From contig WHUX01000010.1 in NCBI GenBank assembly GCA_015179025.1, positions 701,420 through 765,419 of the forward strand: DNA of 64,000 bases, in the 5' to 3' direction. Made by a program: the position numbers and the translations under genes. Every line of letters starts with the position of its first letter. The stretch's first letter is position 1. The notes under the pieces were generated by a model. It had not been told where the DNA came from. It saw nothing but the letters and a program-made list of their open reading frames with translations, and did no database searches. Of this stretch, positions 1 through 12,946 are shown piece by piece. Source of the stretch: Terfezia claveryi (taxonomy: Eukaryota; Ascomycota; Pezizomycetes; Pezizales; Pezizaceae).

Positions 1-159
1 CCTCAGGGTGCTACTTTCGCTCCCCCAGCTGCTTCTGGTGCTCCCGGTGGAAGCTGGGACAATGATACAACTGACTGGACGGCTGCCGCAACTGTCCCAG
101 CTCCTGCTGGTGACTGGGCCGCTGATACGACGGCTGCTGAGCAAACTTCCAACTGGTAA
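1..159 (+). CDS. RPS0: 40S ribosomal protein S0 (uS2), C-terminal end only
   Basis: The window opens inside an open frame whose last 52 codons end at TAA 157-159. The residues form an Ala/Pro/Thr-rich tail with recurrent acidic-Trp motifs (SWDND, DWTAA, DWAADTT, SNW at the terminus). This pattern is typical of the disordered C-terminal tail of fungal RPS0, the uS2 protein of the small subunit needed for 18S rRNA maturation. The folded domain lies upstream of the window, so identity rests on the tail alone. An AATAAA-like signal follows about 24 bases after the stop. Another Trp-repeat acidic protein cannot be excluded. Confidence 0.5.
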   Translation, partial: PQGATFAPPAASGAPGGSWDNDTTDWTAAATVPAPAGDWAADTTAAEQTSNW

Positions 160-1229
160 ATGGTTACGGATGTTGTGAGATGAATAAAAAAGAGCATAAT
201 TCACAAGGGGTGCATTTTCACTTTCGAGTATCGTCATGTAGGCACGGAACAACTATATCATGGTATGATCACAAAAGAAGAAATCTGGAATTCTGGCTGG
301 GCTGGGTAGTGGGGACACTTTTTTCCTTGTGTTTGGTAAAACGGCGATTCTTCCTCTTTTTTTTTTTTTTTTTTTTTCGGGCTTTTTCGGGCTGAGTGAA
401 ACAAGTTCATTAGAAATGGAAACTAACCTTTCTTTCCTCACCATTCACACTTTGTCTCACGAAAGTCCTTTGCCTCTCTTGTGTTTGCTTGTCTGGTGTA
501 ATGGGCTGGGATTTGGCAGTAGTCTTTGATGTGCGGTATATAACTCAGAAGCGAGGAGCTGTACTAGCACAAATTTCCGGTTTAAGGATCCCAACCTCCC
601 GCATCCCGCCGCAGAACATATATGAGTGGGATGTTGATATCTGTGATGTTACACAATGTTCACGTGAATAGACGCTGGCAACAGCCGTGTAGGTAAATGG
701 CCAACGATGATTCTGAAGTTGGCCACTCACAGCGCATGCAAAACAAAGACATGGCGATGCATCCGCCGTAGACTAACTCCGCGGATCCTGCATCGCAATG
801 ACATGAGTTCGATTAGACTTACGTGCAGGTGTCTTGTGCAATATTCTCCCACACGGAACCGCTGCCGGATATATTTCTTTTTTCTTAATAACTTTTTGGC
901 GGGAAATTTTTTTTTGGCGGGGAGCTATGTATGGTTGAGCAAGGAAACCCCACTTATCCACCGCTCGTCCATCGCAGTTATTCCCCACCATACTCCTCCT
1001 ATCCCCATCACCACCTTTAGCAGATTGGACTACAGCCTCAAGCTTTCTCACCTGCTGGTGGTTCTAAAGCTCCTCTGATCTGGAAAGCTTAGCATTGTCA
1101 TTTACGCTGCACAACAATTTTTCAACCCGGTTCAGTATCTCATGTAAGTAAAGAAATCGAATGGTTTTGCCCCATCTGACCTCCCAATCCCTTGGGGAGA
1201 ACGAAACAGCTAAGGTGAAGCAACAGAAA
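160..1229. other. Intergenic spacer between RPS0 end and PRS5
   Basis: No convincing coding sequence. It holds a 20-nt T run near 358-377, a short run-rich stretch near 880-920, and presumably the promoter of the downstream gene close to 1100-1229. Confidence 0.6.
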
Positions 1230-2663
1230 ATGGTCCGCAATATCGTCGTCTTGGGAGGTTCATCCCATCCGCAATTAGCCCATAGCATCTGTGTTAACCT
1301 CGGTATCCCACCCGGACGCATTATTCTGTCCAAATTTGAGGTTGGAGAAACCAGGGTGGAGATACAGGATTCTGTTCGTGGAAAAGATGTCTTTATCCTC
1401 CAGTCTGGATGTGGTCGGGTGAACGATCATCTTATGGAACTTTTCATTACGATATCTGCATGCAAAACAGCTTCAGCGAAGCGAGTAACCGTTGTATTAC
1501 CTCTCTTCCCATACAGTAGACAACCAGATATTCCATACAACAAGCTTGGTGCTCCATTGTCAAAGGCACCAGCCAATAAGCCCGAAGGCTTCACTTTCGA
1601 GAGTAGACCAGCTACTCCTCGTTTGGTTGACCATCCTATGTCTTTAAGTGGACCGTCAGCTGGCGGATTGGAAAACCGGTTGACTCGGCTTGCTTTGGAG
1701 CAGCGAAATCAACAGGAATCGGCCCCCAATGGAGGAATGGCGACTCCCATGAGGAGAACTAATACTTCAGATTCTGTCAATGGAGTGCCGAAGACCCCAG
1801 GCCCTGGCTCGACACTTGGGGGTGGCGAGTGGTTGCCTGGCCATGGATTCAAGGCGCAGGCAGGCTACAAACAATGGGTTGCTCAGGCGGGTACTCTCAT
1901 TGCGGACTTACTCACTTGTGCCGGTGCAGACCATGTTATCACCATGGACCTTCATGACCCACAATACCAAGGATTCTTCGATATTCCTGTTGACAACCTC
2001 TACGGACGTCCTCTTTTGCAAAAGTATATCCAATACAGTATCCCCGATTATCAGAATGCGGTCATTGTTTCCCCGGATGCAGGAGGAGCGAAGCGGGCCA
2101 CCGCTATTGCGGATGCACTAGGAATGGAGTTTGCATTGATTCACAAGGTGGAACTGCCAGCTCTGACAAGCGGTCGATGAAGCTAACCTTCTTTAACTTT
2201 CAATAGGAGCGCCGTCCGACACGTATTACAGATCGACAGAATGCCACTATGATGCTTGTGGGAGACATTGCAGGAAAAGTTGCCATCTTAGTTGATGACT
2301 TGGCGGATACTTCCAATACCATCACCCGTGCTGCAAAGCTCCTCAAGAACAAAGGGAAGGCTACGAAGGTTTATGCTCTCGTCACACACGGTCTCTTTTC
2401 CGGAGATGCCATAGATCGAATCAATGCAAGTGCCTTGGATAAGGTTGTGGTTACGAACACCGTGCCACAACATGAACACCAAAGGCTCTGTAACAAGCTG
2501 GAGGTTTTAGATGTGGGTGGTGTGTTTGCCGAGGTACGAAGATTCTTGCTTCCAAGAGTTTCGGGGAAGTTGTCTGCTATGTCTGCTAATGAGTTGAATA
2601 TCACAGGCTGTAAGGCGTGTCCATCATGGTGAGAGTATCAGCGTTTTGTTCCGATACGATTAG
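1230..2663 (+). CDS. PRS5: Ribose-phosphate pyrophosphokinase (PRPP synthetase), PRS5-type with insertion
   Basis: Exons 1230-2147, 2207-2533 and 2607-2663 give 433 aa; both introns (59 and 73 nt) fall at codon boundaries. The enzyme transfers pyrophosphate from ATP to ribose-5-phosphate, making PRPP for purine, pyrimidine, His and Trp synthesis in the cytosol. Visible motifs: PYSRQ (94-98, ATP contact region), MDLHD (239-243, metal site), the loop starting IHKERRP (about 304), and the ribose-5-phosphate loop VDDLADTSNT (335-344). About 110 low-complexity residues (99 to about 210) are inserted directly after PYSRQ. Insertions here mark yeast Prs5-like non-homologous regions, so the protein may be a regulatory or signalling subunit in a hetero-oligomer. 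An in-frame ATG at 1161 would add 23 unconserved residues; the ATG at 1230 (AAAATGG context) fits the family start. The C-terminus (GESISVLFRYD) is family-like only when the second intron is removed. Confidence 0.93.
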
Positions 2664-5600
2664 AAATTGGTCGGTGACTGGAAACGTGAAGACATTTCGA
2701 ATGATGGCTCTTCTGAGAGGCCTCTGTTGTCTGTATCCACCCTCTGAACCATGTGAGTTTTTCATGGCACATGGAAGGAACAGACGATACAGCTCAGCTA
2801 CGAATGAGCAAACTCATTGTGCTATCATCTTTCTTTAATCTTACGACTTCTAAGGGTTTAAGCGAAGCCCGCATACCCAAATATGGCAACGGCTGGCATC
2901 CATAAGGTACAATAGAGCTTTTCTTCCTTATCATAAACTATATGGAAGAAGAGAGAAATGTAAACTACGCGTCATAAAAGCAGTCGTTTTCACCCCTTTT
3001 CTTTCCCGTCTTTGTTTATTTTCCCCGTGTATAGCTTCCGCGACTGGGTATTTGCTGGTTTTCTGTCTTTAGCTTTTTTGTCCTTTGCTTCTAGGGAAGG
3101 GATCTGTTCTAAGTAAAGTGCGTCACAATTCGACTAAATGCCACCTTTCTTGCTGCCGTTGTTGACATTACTATGCTTGTTACTTACTTTCTGGTCCTGT
3201 ATGTTTCACTTTGTTATTGCAAACCTTGGGTGCATTTTCCGATGGGAAGCGACTGAAGATTCGAGGAGGACATAGGGTTGGTCATGAAAATTATTGGAGG
3301 ACCGAAGCGCGTGGGGTGTATGGGAAGGAGCTACTCATGTCAACAGGCCCCAAGGCTAAATTAACGGTGGATAATTGGTTGTCCAGATTAAGTTTGGGAG
3401 GATGAACATGCAAAGGGCAGCAGCTGCAGTAAAGGAGCCTACTTATACCCACCCACCTGGAGGAGGAGGAGTTCAGGGGTGAGCGTGCGTACAATGGACT
3501 GTGTGCCAAAATACTGTGTACCCAAATTATAAACTCTTCGTCCGTACATACTCCCTGAAACTAGGATATTGCCTTGTACTATACTTCCCTCTGGATTTTT
3601 GGGATACTTTATAACATGACTAGATGGATGTACATTGCGTTTCTCAATCGCGGGATACCCACTATGCTCTATCCTCGAATGTACTCACTTTTCTGGAAAA
3701 TTACAGGTTGATTTCGTGGTATTCCAGACCGAAGGCCAGCCCAAAAAAAATCACTTCAGGGTAAACATTGTTGAGTAGATATGTGGTGGGGTAAATTACC
3801 CTTCTTTATATAGGCTTGCTATCTCCATTACTCATATCTCTATAAATCATAAACAGATAACTACTTTGCAAAATAAGTAATACTAGTCTGCGCTACCTCG
3901 TCTGTGGTATGTGGGATAGATGGGCTGTTGATTATTGCGCGACATCACCGTATGCCTTGTAGGATATATTATACAGCAAACCCTCGCGCCAGAAGCTATT
4001 CCATTAATCTATAAGTGGAGCTTCACAGCCCGCAGCAGAGACCCCAGCTTGATCACAAGTTAGTATCTATAAAGAAAGCTCACATACTTGAATTAGATAT
4101 ATAAACAGAAGGATAAGAAGTTGCTGAGGCAGGAGGAGAGGGAAGGGAGGAGTGGTCGTTCTCGACTCGGGGTATTACTGGAAATTATTGGTGTTTTGAT
4201 AGCATATCGTGGATTTAAAACTGATATTGACGGCCATGCATATCCTCTTTAAGCCAACCCAGCTGACATATAATCAAACCCTCCCCTCTCCAAAATTGTC
4301 CTCATCATGGATCACCAACACCCACCCACAATTACCGGCACCGATACCGCCGCTTCTCCTGCCCTTCCCCATTCCCCTCTTCCTTCCTCCCCCCTCCTTC
4401 CCCCCATTCTCCTCCCTCGCGCCAATGCCCACTTTCCCCTACGCACCACCTTTCCCCCCATCCCCCCTCCCTGCCTTCCCTCCCCCTCACTCCTCATTCT
4501 TCTTCTCCCTCTTCGAGATGCATGAGAAGCTCCGGACGCAGAATTTTTTTTTTTCTGATACAAGCAACATGGCCACTGGAGTCGTAGCCTTAATGATTGT
4601 TTATCAGCGAGTGGTAAGAGACATGATACATACGGGGTGTTCACCCTGAGCATTTGTATGAAAGCAATGCTGAGGTTAGGTATGCCTGATTAGAACAAAT
4701 CAAGCTCAGGCTGAAGAATAAGGCTACTGGCACGACAGCTTTGAAAAATAACGGTCTCATTACTCGTACCATTAAGTAAGCTTGTACTGTATGCATGAAT
4801 ATGTGTTGCAATTGTTGCAAAATCCAATGCCATGTTGTGAGTAAGAGTTGCTAACATGTATACAGAATAGTTAGCCTTACGGAGATCTTGCGCTGTTAGT
4901 ACTATCAGTTCAAGGTTGTTAAGTTTCATGATGTATCGAATTCTAGATTTTGGGGAATCCACTTGTTGAAGAGAATAACGCTTGAGCTTAGACAGACATA
5001 AGTATCCATATGCTGTGCAGGAAGTTAGCAAGTGAGTTGGGACTAAATAGAAGAACCGCAGTACTGACATGACGTAGATTGAGGGGTGTATAGAGGGTCC
5101 GGGAGAGGGCGATTTCTATGGCACCTCAAAAACGTCATGGACATGATCAAAAGTATTCTGGAGAGGTGCGTTTTGCTCTACCTGGGTGGGTGACTTTCTT
5201 GCAATACCTAGTGGTAGATGTATGTTTGAGATTGCCAGAGTCCAACCATCTTGCTGTGAATCAACCTTGTGATTGGTACAACAGAGGCTGGTGATTCCAG
5301 TCTCCAACAGGTGGGAAACTGACTTGTTTCTTCCCGATTTGCCTTTGAAGTTCGTGTTTCTGATACAAACTGTCAAGAATTAAAGCCTCGCACGTGATCG
5401 GTCTGCACCAAGGTTCTAAAGTTGGGCCCGACTACCTATTGAGGAATTATGAACTGCCAGGTTCTAAGTTGGTTTTTTAGTAATTAATATTACAACTGAA
5501 GGGCAACAGTTTGAATTCAAGGTTACCTCTGTTTAAACATGGCAATTCTGAAGCTGTTGTGAACTGATGACTGCTGTATTAAAAAGGAACTCAAAGTTGC

Positions 5601-5781
5601 TTTACTGCCAAGAAATCCCTATCCATTCCGAGGACAAAAAAAACTTTGACTCTTTATTCACAAGATTAAGGATCCAGAGAGATGAAATAAGATGCGCTAA
5701 GCACATCTACATGCTGTTTGGTATATTGAATCTCCCCTGTCGCCTCGCGTCCTCGAATTGCATTGTCAGCCAGCTCGAGTG
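2664..5781. other. Intergenic region, low-complexity, no supported gene
   Basis: 3.1 kb without a family I recognise. 4310-4510 is a long pyrimidine-rich (C/T) tract giving proline-rich translations in two frames, and 4540-4556 is a T run. A 126-codon frame on the minus strand (4690-5070) has no recognisable domain. Confidence 0.5.
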
Positions 5782-7873
<2,092 letters not shown>

Positions 7874-8607
7874 ACCACACTAGCCCCGCCTATACTATAA
7901 CAAAACTCGCATAGTTGCCGACTTGGCGTTACTCAGGCGTCTTGGAATTAGATTTTAGATCGTTGGATCTGAAGACTTAGATATATATTTATAAGAATAG
8001 GGACAAAGTACATTGCCAATTGGCTTTTGAAAAATATTTTCCTTCCTTCCTGTTTGTCGTTATTCTATCCAGGGAATCGGAGGGTGGTATGTTTTGGTGA
8101 ACCTCAGGGTAATCATTCGAAGTGGACGGCCGGACTACACAACAGGGGCACGTGGATCTGCACAAAAACTTACATCATAAAGTTAGATTCGAAAGTGTAA
8201 CAACCCGAAATAGAATTTTTACATATAATAGTTCTACGGTAGATAGGCCATGAGTATATCGACAGAAATGCAGTGCAAGAGTTTAGTAGCAAACGTACTT
8301 TATCCACGCTAGTACTATATAGGAATGTCGTCGACAAGGAAACCACGAAAGAACATCGCAATGAGAAAGGGGAAAAAAAAAAAAAAAAAAAAAAAAATGG
8401 GGACGCCCAAGGTGAAGCAATTTGAAAAGTTCAAATTGGTATCAACGTCCCAACTTGGAACCAAAAAGAAAAAACGCCGTTATCACCCAAAGAACATCAT
8501 TGCACAGCGCAGCACTCATGAGACCCTCTCTACCCATCCATGCCATAGATACATATTCTTACAATTACATATCCCTCAAGCGTCACTCACACAACCCCTC
8601 GCTCTGT
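7874..8607. other. Spacer between convergent genes
   Basis: 3' regions of UGM and the minus-strand EAF gene. It contains a 24-nt A run near 8374-8397 and otherwise AT-rich unremarkable sequence. Confidence 0.6.
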
Positions 8608-10213
8608 CTATTCTTCCTCAGACTCACTCTCCTCCTCACCCTCATCCAACGCCTCTTCCAACATCCCCGCCAGGTCATACTCCTCTTCCTCTTCCTCTTC
8701 CTCTTCCTCTTCCCCTTCCTCTTCTTCTTCCTCTTCCTCCTCCTCCTCTTCATACTCCCCATTCCCATTCCTATTCGGCGTTGGCGCACTTTGTGCCTGT
8801 TGTTGATCTGGCTCATCCTCATCGCTACTCTCCTCTTCTTCATCCAACGTATTGACCTGCCTGCTCGACAGCGAAATCGGCTTATTATACGCTATCGGAC
8901 TTGGGGCCACCATCTCCACCTCTTCATACTCATAACTATTAATCCCCATATCTACATCTCCCTGGGCAGCAGCAGACAACGAAACCGGTCCACCGCGATT
9001 CCCACCACCCCGCGAGGATCCAAGGCCAGCAGTTGTTGATCTCGACCTGTTATCCCTTCCATCATCTGCATCCTCGCCCTCGACAATGAGCTCCCCTGAC
9101 CCAGCAAACTCATTCTCGTCTTCGTCTGATTCGTCTGATTCGTTGTCAGCGTCAGATTCTGATGAGGAGACTTCGTCGTGCGGGCGTTTGTTGGAGGTTT
9201 GTGGATGGAATGGGGCGAGGTCGATTTCTTCTGTTGGGACGGCACCCTTTTTGGCGGTAGAGGGGGGATGGGGCCCATTTGCGGAGGATTTCTTGTTTGC
9301 TGCTGGGGTTTTCGGGATAGGTTTTGTTCGGGGTTTGGGTGCAGCTGCTGACGGGGTGGCTCGAGGACGGGCAGGTAATGTTTGTTGTAGTGGAGCTGGA
9401 GTTGATATTACTGGGCTCTCTTCTATTATGAGCCCCTCATTGTCTACGTCTTCATCCTCGCCTGATGCGTTGGGGTCTGATAGTTCCTCGTGGAACTTCT
9501 CTGGCCTCTGTTTTCTGTCTTTACCGTCTCGTAACTGGGATGAACTTGCTGGTACTTCAAATTTGTTATTGATGAAGTTCCTGTAGTCGAACGGATTCTC
9601 CTTGTCCGCTTTTGTCGCGTCCCCATCCGAACTCCCATCATCCGACGCACCACTGTCGTCACTTTGTCCTGGGTTATACTTTGGTAGGCTGAGTGCTAGG
9701 TGTAGGTTCGCTCCGGTAGATGTGAGGTTCAGTGTAAACGTTGACGAGAGCTTTTCGAGTGTAAAGGTCCCTGTAGCTGGATCGTAGATAAGAACACATT
9801 CCGTCTTTTTGGCAGGTCCTTGGGCACCAGAGAATGTGACTGTGGGTTCGGCTGCATCGTTCTGCATGGGACGATGTTAGTCTCCGTTGCCTGCAGAGTT
9901 ACCTCGAGGGAGATGGCATACAGGTACGATGTCAAGTGTGACCTCATTTCCTGCCCCTCCATTTTCGGACTTCAATGTAGCTTTTCGGCCGTTGCTTAGT
10001 GCTGGAGAAGGCTTGTGGTTGTCTGTGAGACTGAAGTCAGCGACATTGAATCGAGACTAAATGTGAGTGGAAATCGTTACATTTGAGACTTGTTAGTCTC
10101 TTCCTCCCGCTGCTTGGATCCTTGAGGCTGTCTCCGATCTTGACACTGAACTTCTCAAGTTTAAGCGGGTCAATCATTTTCCTGGGAGCACCAGCGACAA
10201 CGGTTGGGGGCAT
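8608..10213 (-). CDS. EAF: RNA polymerase II elongation factor EAF (ELL-associated factor)
   Basis: Reading down the minus strand, exons are 10213-10081, 10022-9928 and 9861-8608, giving 493 aa; introns are 58 and 66 nt. EAF binds ELL and stimulates Pol II elongation in the nucleus. The EAF N-terminal domain spans about residues 12-125: IGDSLKDPSSGRKR, then YNHKPSP created exactly by the first splice, then TVTFSGAQ, and the signature ECVLIYDPATGTFTLEKLSSTF. The remaining 360 residues are low-complexity, with many acidic and serine stretches, and end in a poly-Glu run and the terminus ESESEEE. The acidic C-terminus agrees with the transactivation tail of the family. CTCTTC repeats at about 8680-8760 encode the poly-Glu and create long meaningless frames on the opposite strand. 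Its start lies 2.7 kb from the divergent UBE2O-like gene. Confidence 0.88.
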
Positions 10214-12946
10214 TTTCGTCGACGAGGAAGGAAGAGGGACTACTGAAGTCGTTGAGGGTGCTCCAAAGAAGAGCTGTGAAGGGAGAATAAGAACGGGTCT
10301 TGTGAATTGTTATATGTATAGAGATTCGGGTCAGAGGGCAGTAAAGAGTTTGAAGAGCGGGAAAACGTCCTGGAGTCAGTCTGTCGAGAAGAGTGAACGA
10401 AATCAGGAAGTTGGGTCTGTCGGAAGTAAGGTATGGGCTCCAGTTCAAGGCCAATTTCTCGGATGGTCGCCTACTGGCTGCTGCGTGTCCTACGCTTCCG
10501 CGGAATCATTTAAGTGAGAGGCAACGTTTCCAATTGCACGGGTTGGGCGTCCAGATGAAACGATACTGCAAGTACCTAGGTTTGAATGGCGTGTGGAATG
10601 GCGGTGGAATGGCGTGTGGTGTATAGATAGATTTTGGCTTTCGCTTGCGCTGGTCAGACGGAGCTTATTGGGCGGGTATCAGGACGCCGGGCAAGTTAAG
10701 CTTAAGCAAAGCGTGAGAAATGCAGGACAATGTGAGAAATTAGCGCAATTGGTGGGGCGACGAGATGTGGGTATTCAAGAGGTGGACTGGTAATGAAGCT
10801 GCAAATCGTGAGTGTAGATAGTGCAAGAACGCTCTTGCCGCTGCGGAATTGCTATGGTTTTGCTGTTTCTACGCCCAGGAAGTAGTGAGATACATATGGC
10901 AGGGGTAGGGCAATATGGCAAGTGGGCCGGATTGCGAAATGAGAACCCTCACGGTACAAGTCTTTCACAGGCTGGCAAAGTCAAGATGGGGGCCAGTTGT
11001 GGAGGAGTGTTTCCGTCTTTGATCTTCGACGCTGAATGGAGGGGGGTATACCGGGGAAGGGGGAGAGGGGGGAGAGGGGGGGGAGGGGGGGGGATTAGAA
11101 AGAGCCTGAGGACTTCCGCGTCGACCAGACCAGGGGACTATCATAGGTAGGTTACCTAGTCACCAGCAACTGACGTTGACGTTCAGCATACAATGCGCGC
11201 GGCCTTACAGCACACGTCCGGATCCATCATCCCGCGACCGCGAACCCAGGTCCAATTCACAATTGTCCACAACAACTTTGCTTGTGTGAGTGTGTATGTA
11301 TGTAGGAAACACGCACAATGAACACACAATTCAGCCGTGCTGCACCACTAGAAGGTCTCTACGAGATGGGAGCAGCGCAGCACTGCAAGTGCGCAGCAGT
11401 TGCCCGCAGAAGGAGCAGCTTATGCATGCGGTATCACTTTCATGGCAGGTGATGGGCTAGATGGAGACATAAAGGACGGGGATCATGCCCGCCTACTAGT
11501 ATCCTTCCAGTGTAGCACAATGAGGCTACTGCGGCTTCCGCACGAAAGAAGAACAGGAACAAGATCGTCTGCAAGCCGGCGAACGATGGAGATGAGGGTT
11601 TATTGTTGTTTCCCACCGGGTGACGCCAAGTATGATCTAAGACCATCCCCGACCCTACCACCCCTAGCTGGAGGAGATGGCATTGGTGGCCGAGGAGCTA
11701 ATAGATTGAGATTGATCGCTTGATGGGTTTCTCGCAAACAGGGGGGAAACATACGATTGCAACCTTAGGTATTTTGGTTAGCGACTCTGGTCTGCCTGCA
11801 CACATGTACGGAGTACTCATCTGCCGGTACATGTAGGTAGGTACAGTATGTAGGTACTCTACATCTTTTGTTTACCGGTGGCGGCGGAGGCTGGAAGAGC
11901 TGGAGAAATCAGGCTACAATACCTACTTATCTAACTATGGGTCATTCCATAACATCAGCGTGCAGATAGCCAGTGCACATCCGGACCCTGATGCTTACTT
12001 GCCATGGCCAGCCAGTGTATGCAATATCCTGTCTCTCTCGATACGTACTGTACCTACCTACCTAGGTAGTTGTTATAACCGCGTCGGCATGTTCCTAAGG
12101 TTGGGCTTTCTAGCCCTAGCCTGGGGTTCTACAGAGCCCGGAATATCGATATGCATTTGGTGGGTACAGAACCTACCTAGGCCAACCAGACTAACCCAGG
12201 CATACTGGAACAATACGGTCGGTCACCTTTCTGCACCTTCTATGCAACTGTGTATGTATGTATGTAAACTAACCTTGTTTGCATCTTGTTGGAAGTCATG
12301 TGACATATACGCCCCCACAATCCCACAATCCATAGGGCTTGCCGTGTAATAAATAAATGAAGTGCCCTTATATCTCCGTCTATCCAATCGAACCGGCCCC
12401 TGCAGGATTTACACCAACGGGTTCCCCAACTCGAACCGGGAACGACTAACTAAAGTATTTAGATAATAGAAGCTATGTAATCATAACATTCCATTGCGAT
12501 TCGCTGCAAAGGTCAACCAGACTAGTCAAAAGTATATCTTCACTTTTACCCCTCTCACGACACATTGACGGAAAGAACACCACACCAATAGTCCGCGAGG
12601 GCGAGCCATTGATTACCTCGCATCCCCATTGATTGAAAGAATTGCGTTGGAAGAGATACCTAGCAGGAAGAAAGGGGAAACAGGAACTGCTGCAAGCGGA
12701 TTCCCGCAGATTATTAGAGTCTCAATCAGATTTCCCTTTGTTGGTAGCCGGGTACCAGGCAGGTACTTTGTTGGAGAGCTAACCACAACAAACGTTGCAC
12801 AGGTCTTGGCTATAGTATTCACTTACCGGTTTTGTTTGCTGATACTGTGGACACACACCGCACTGGCACTCAAGGTACCTACGGCAGGAGGCAAACAATT
12901 AAGTTAATCTACCTATTACGAAAAAAGGGGACAGTAACGGACCAGT
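10214..12946. other. Intergenic region between divergent EAF and UBE2O-like genes
   Basis: 2.7 kb with no recognised gene. 11038-11096 is extremely G-rich on the plus strand. 11820-11870 and 12040-12070 carry TAGGTAGGTAC / CCTACCTACC-type short repeats. A 107-codon plus-strand frame at 11400-11723 shows no domain and is not supported. Confidence 0.5.

Noticed and set aside
4209..4653. Proline- or arginine-rich frames on both strands
   Set aside because: They arise from a pyrimidine-rich tract; no domain, no convincing start or splice sites.
4690..5070. 126-codon minus-strand frame
   Set aside because: No recognisable domain or conserved neighbour; kept only as a possible orphan.
8422..9586. 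Long plus-strand frames opposite EAF
   Set aside because: They mirror the acidic repeats of the EAF gene; the EAF signature on the minus strand decides the coding strand.
12360..12460. Possible tRNA (two GGTTCGA-like boxes on the minus strand)
   Set aside because: T-arm stems do not pair and no acceptor stem can be drawn.
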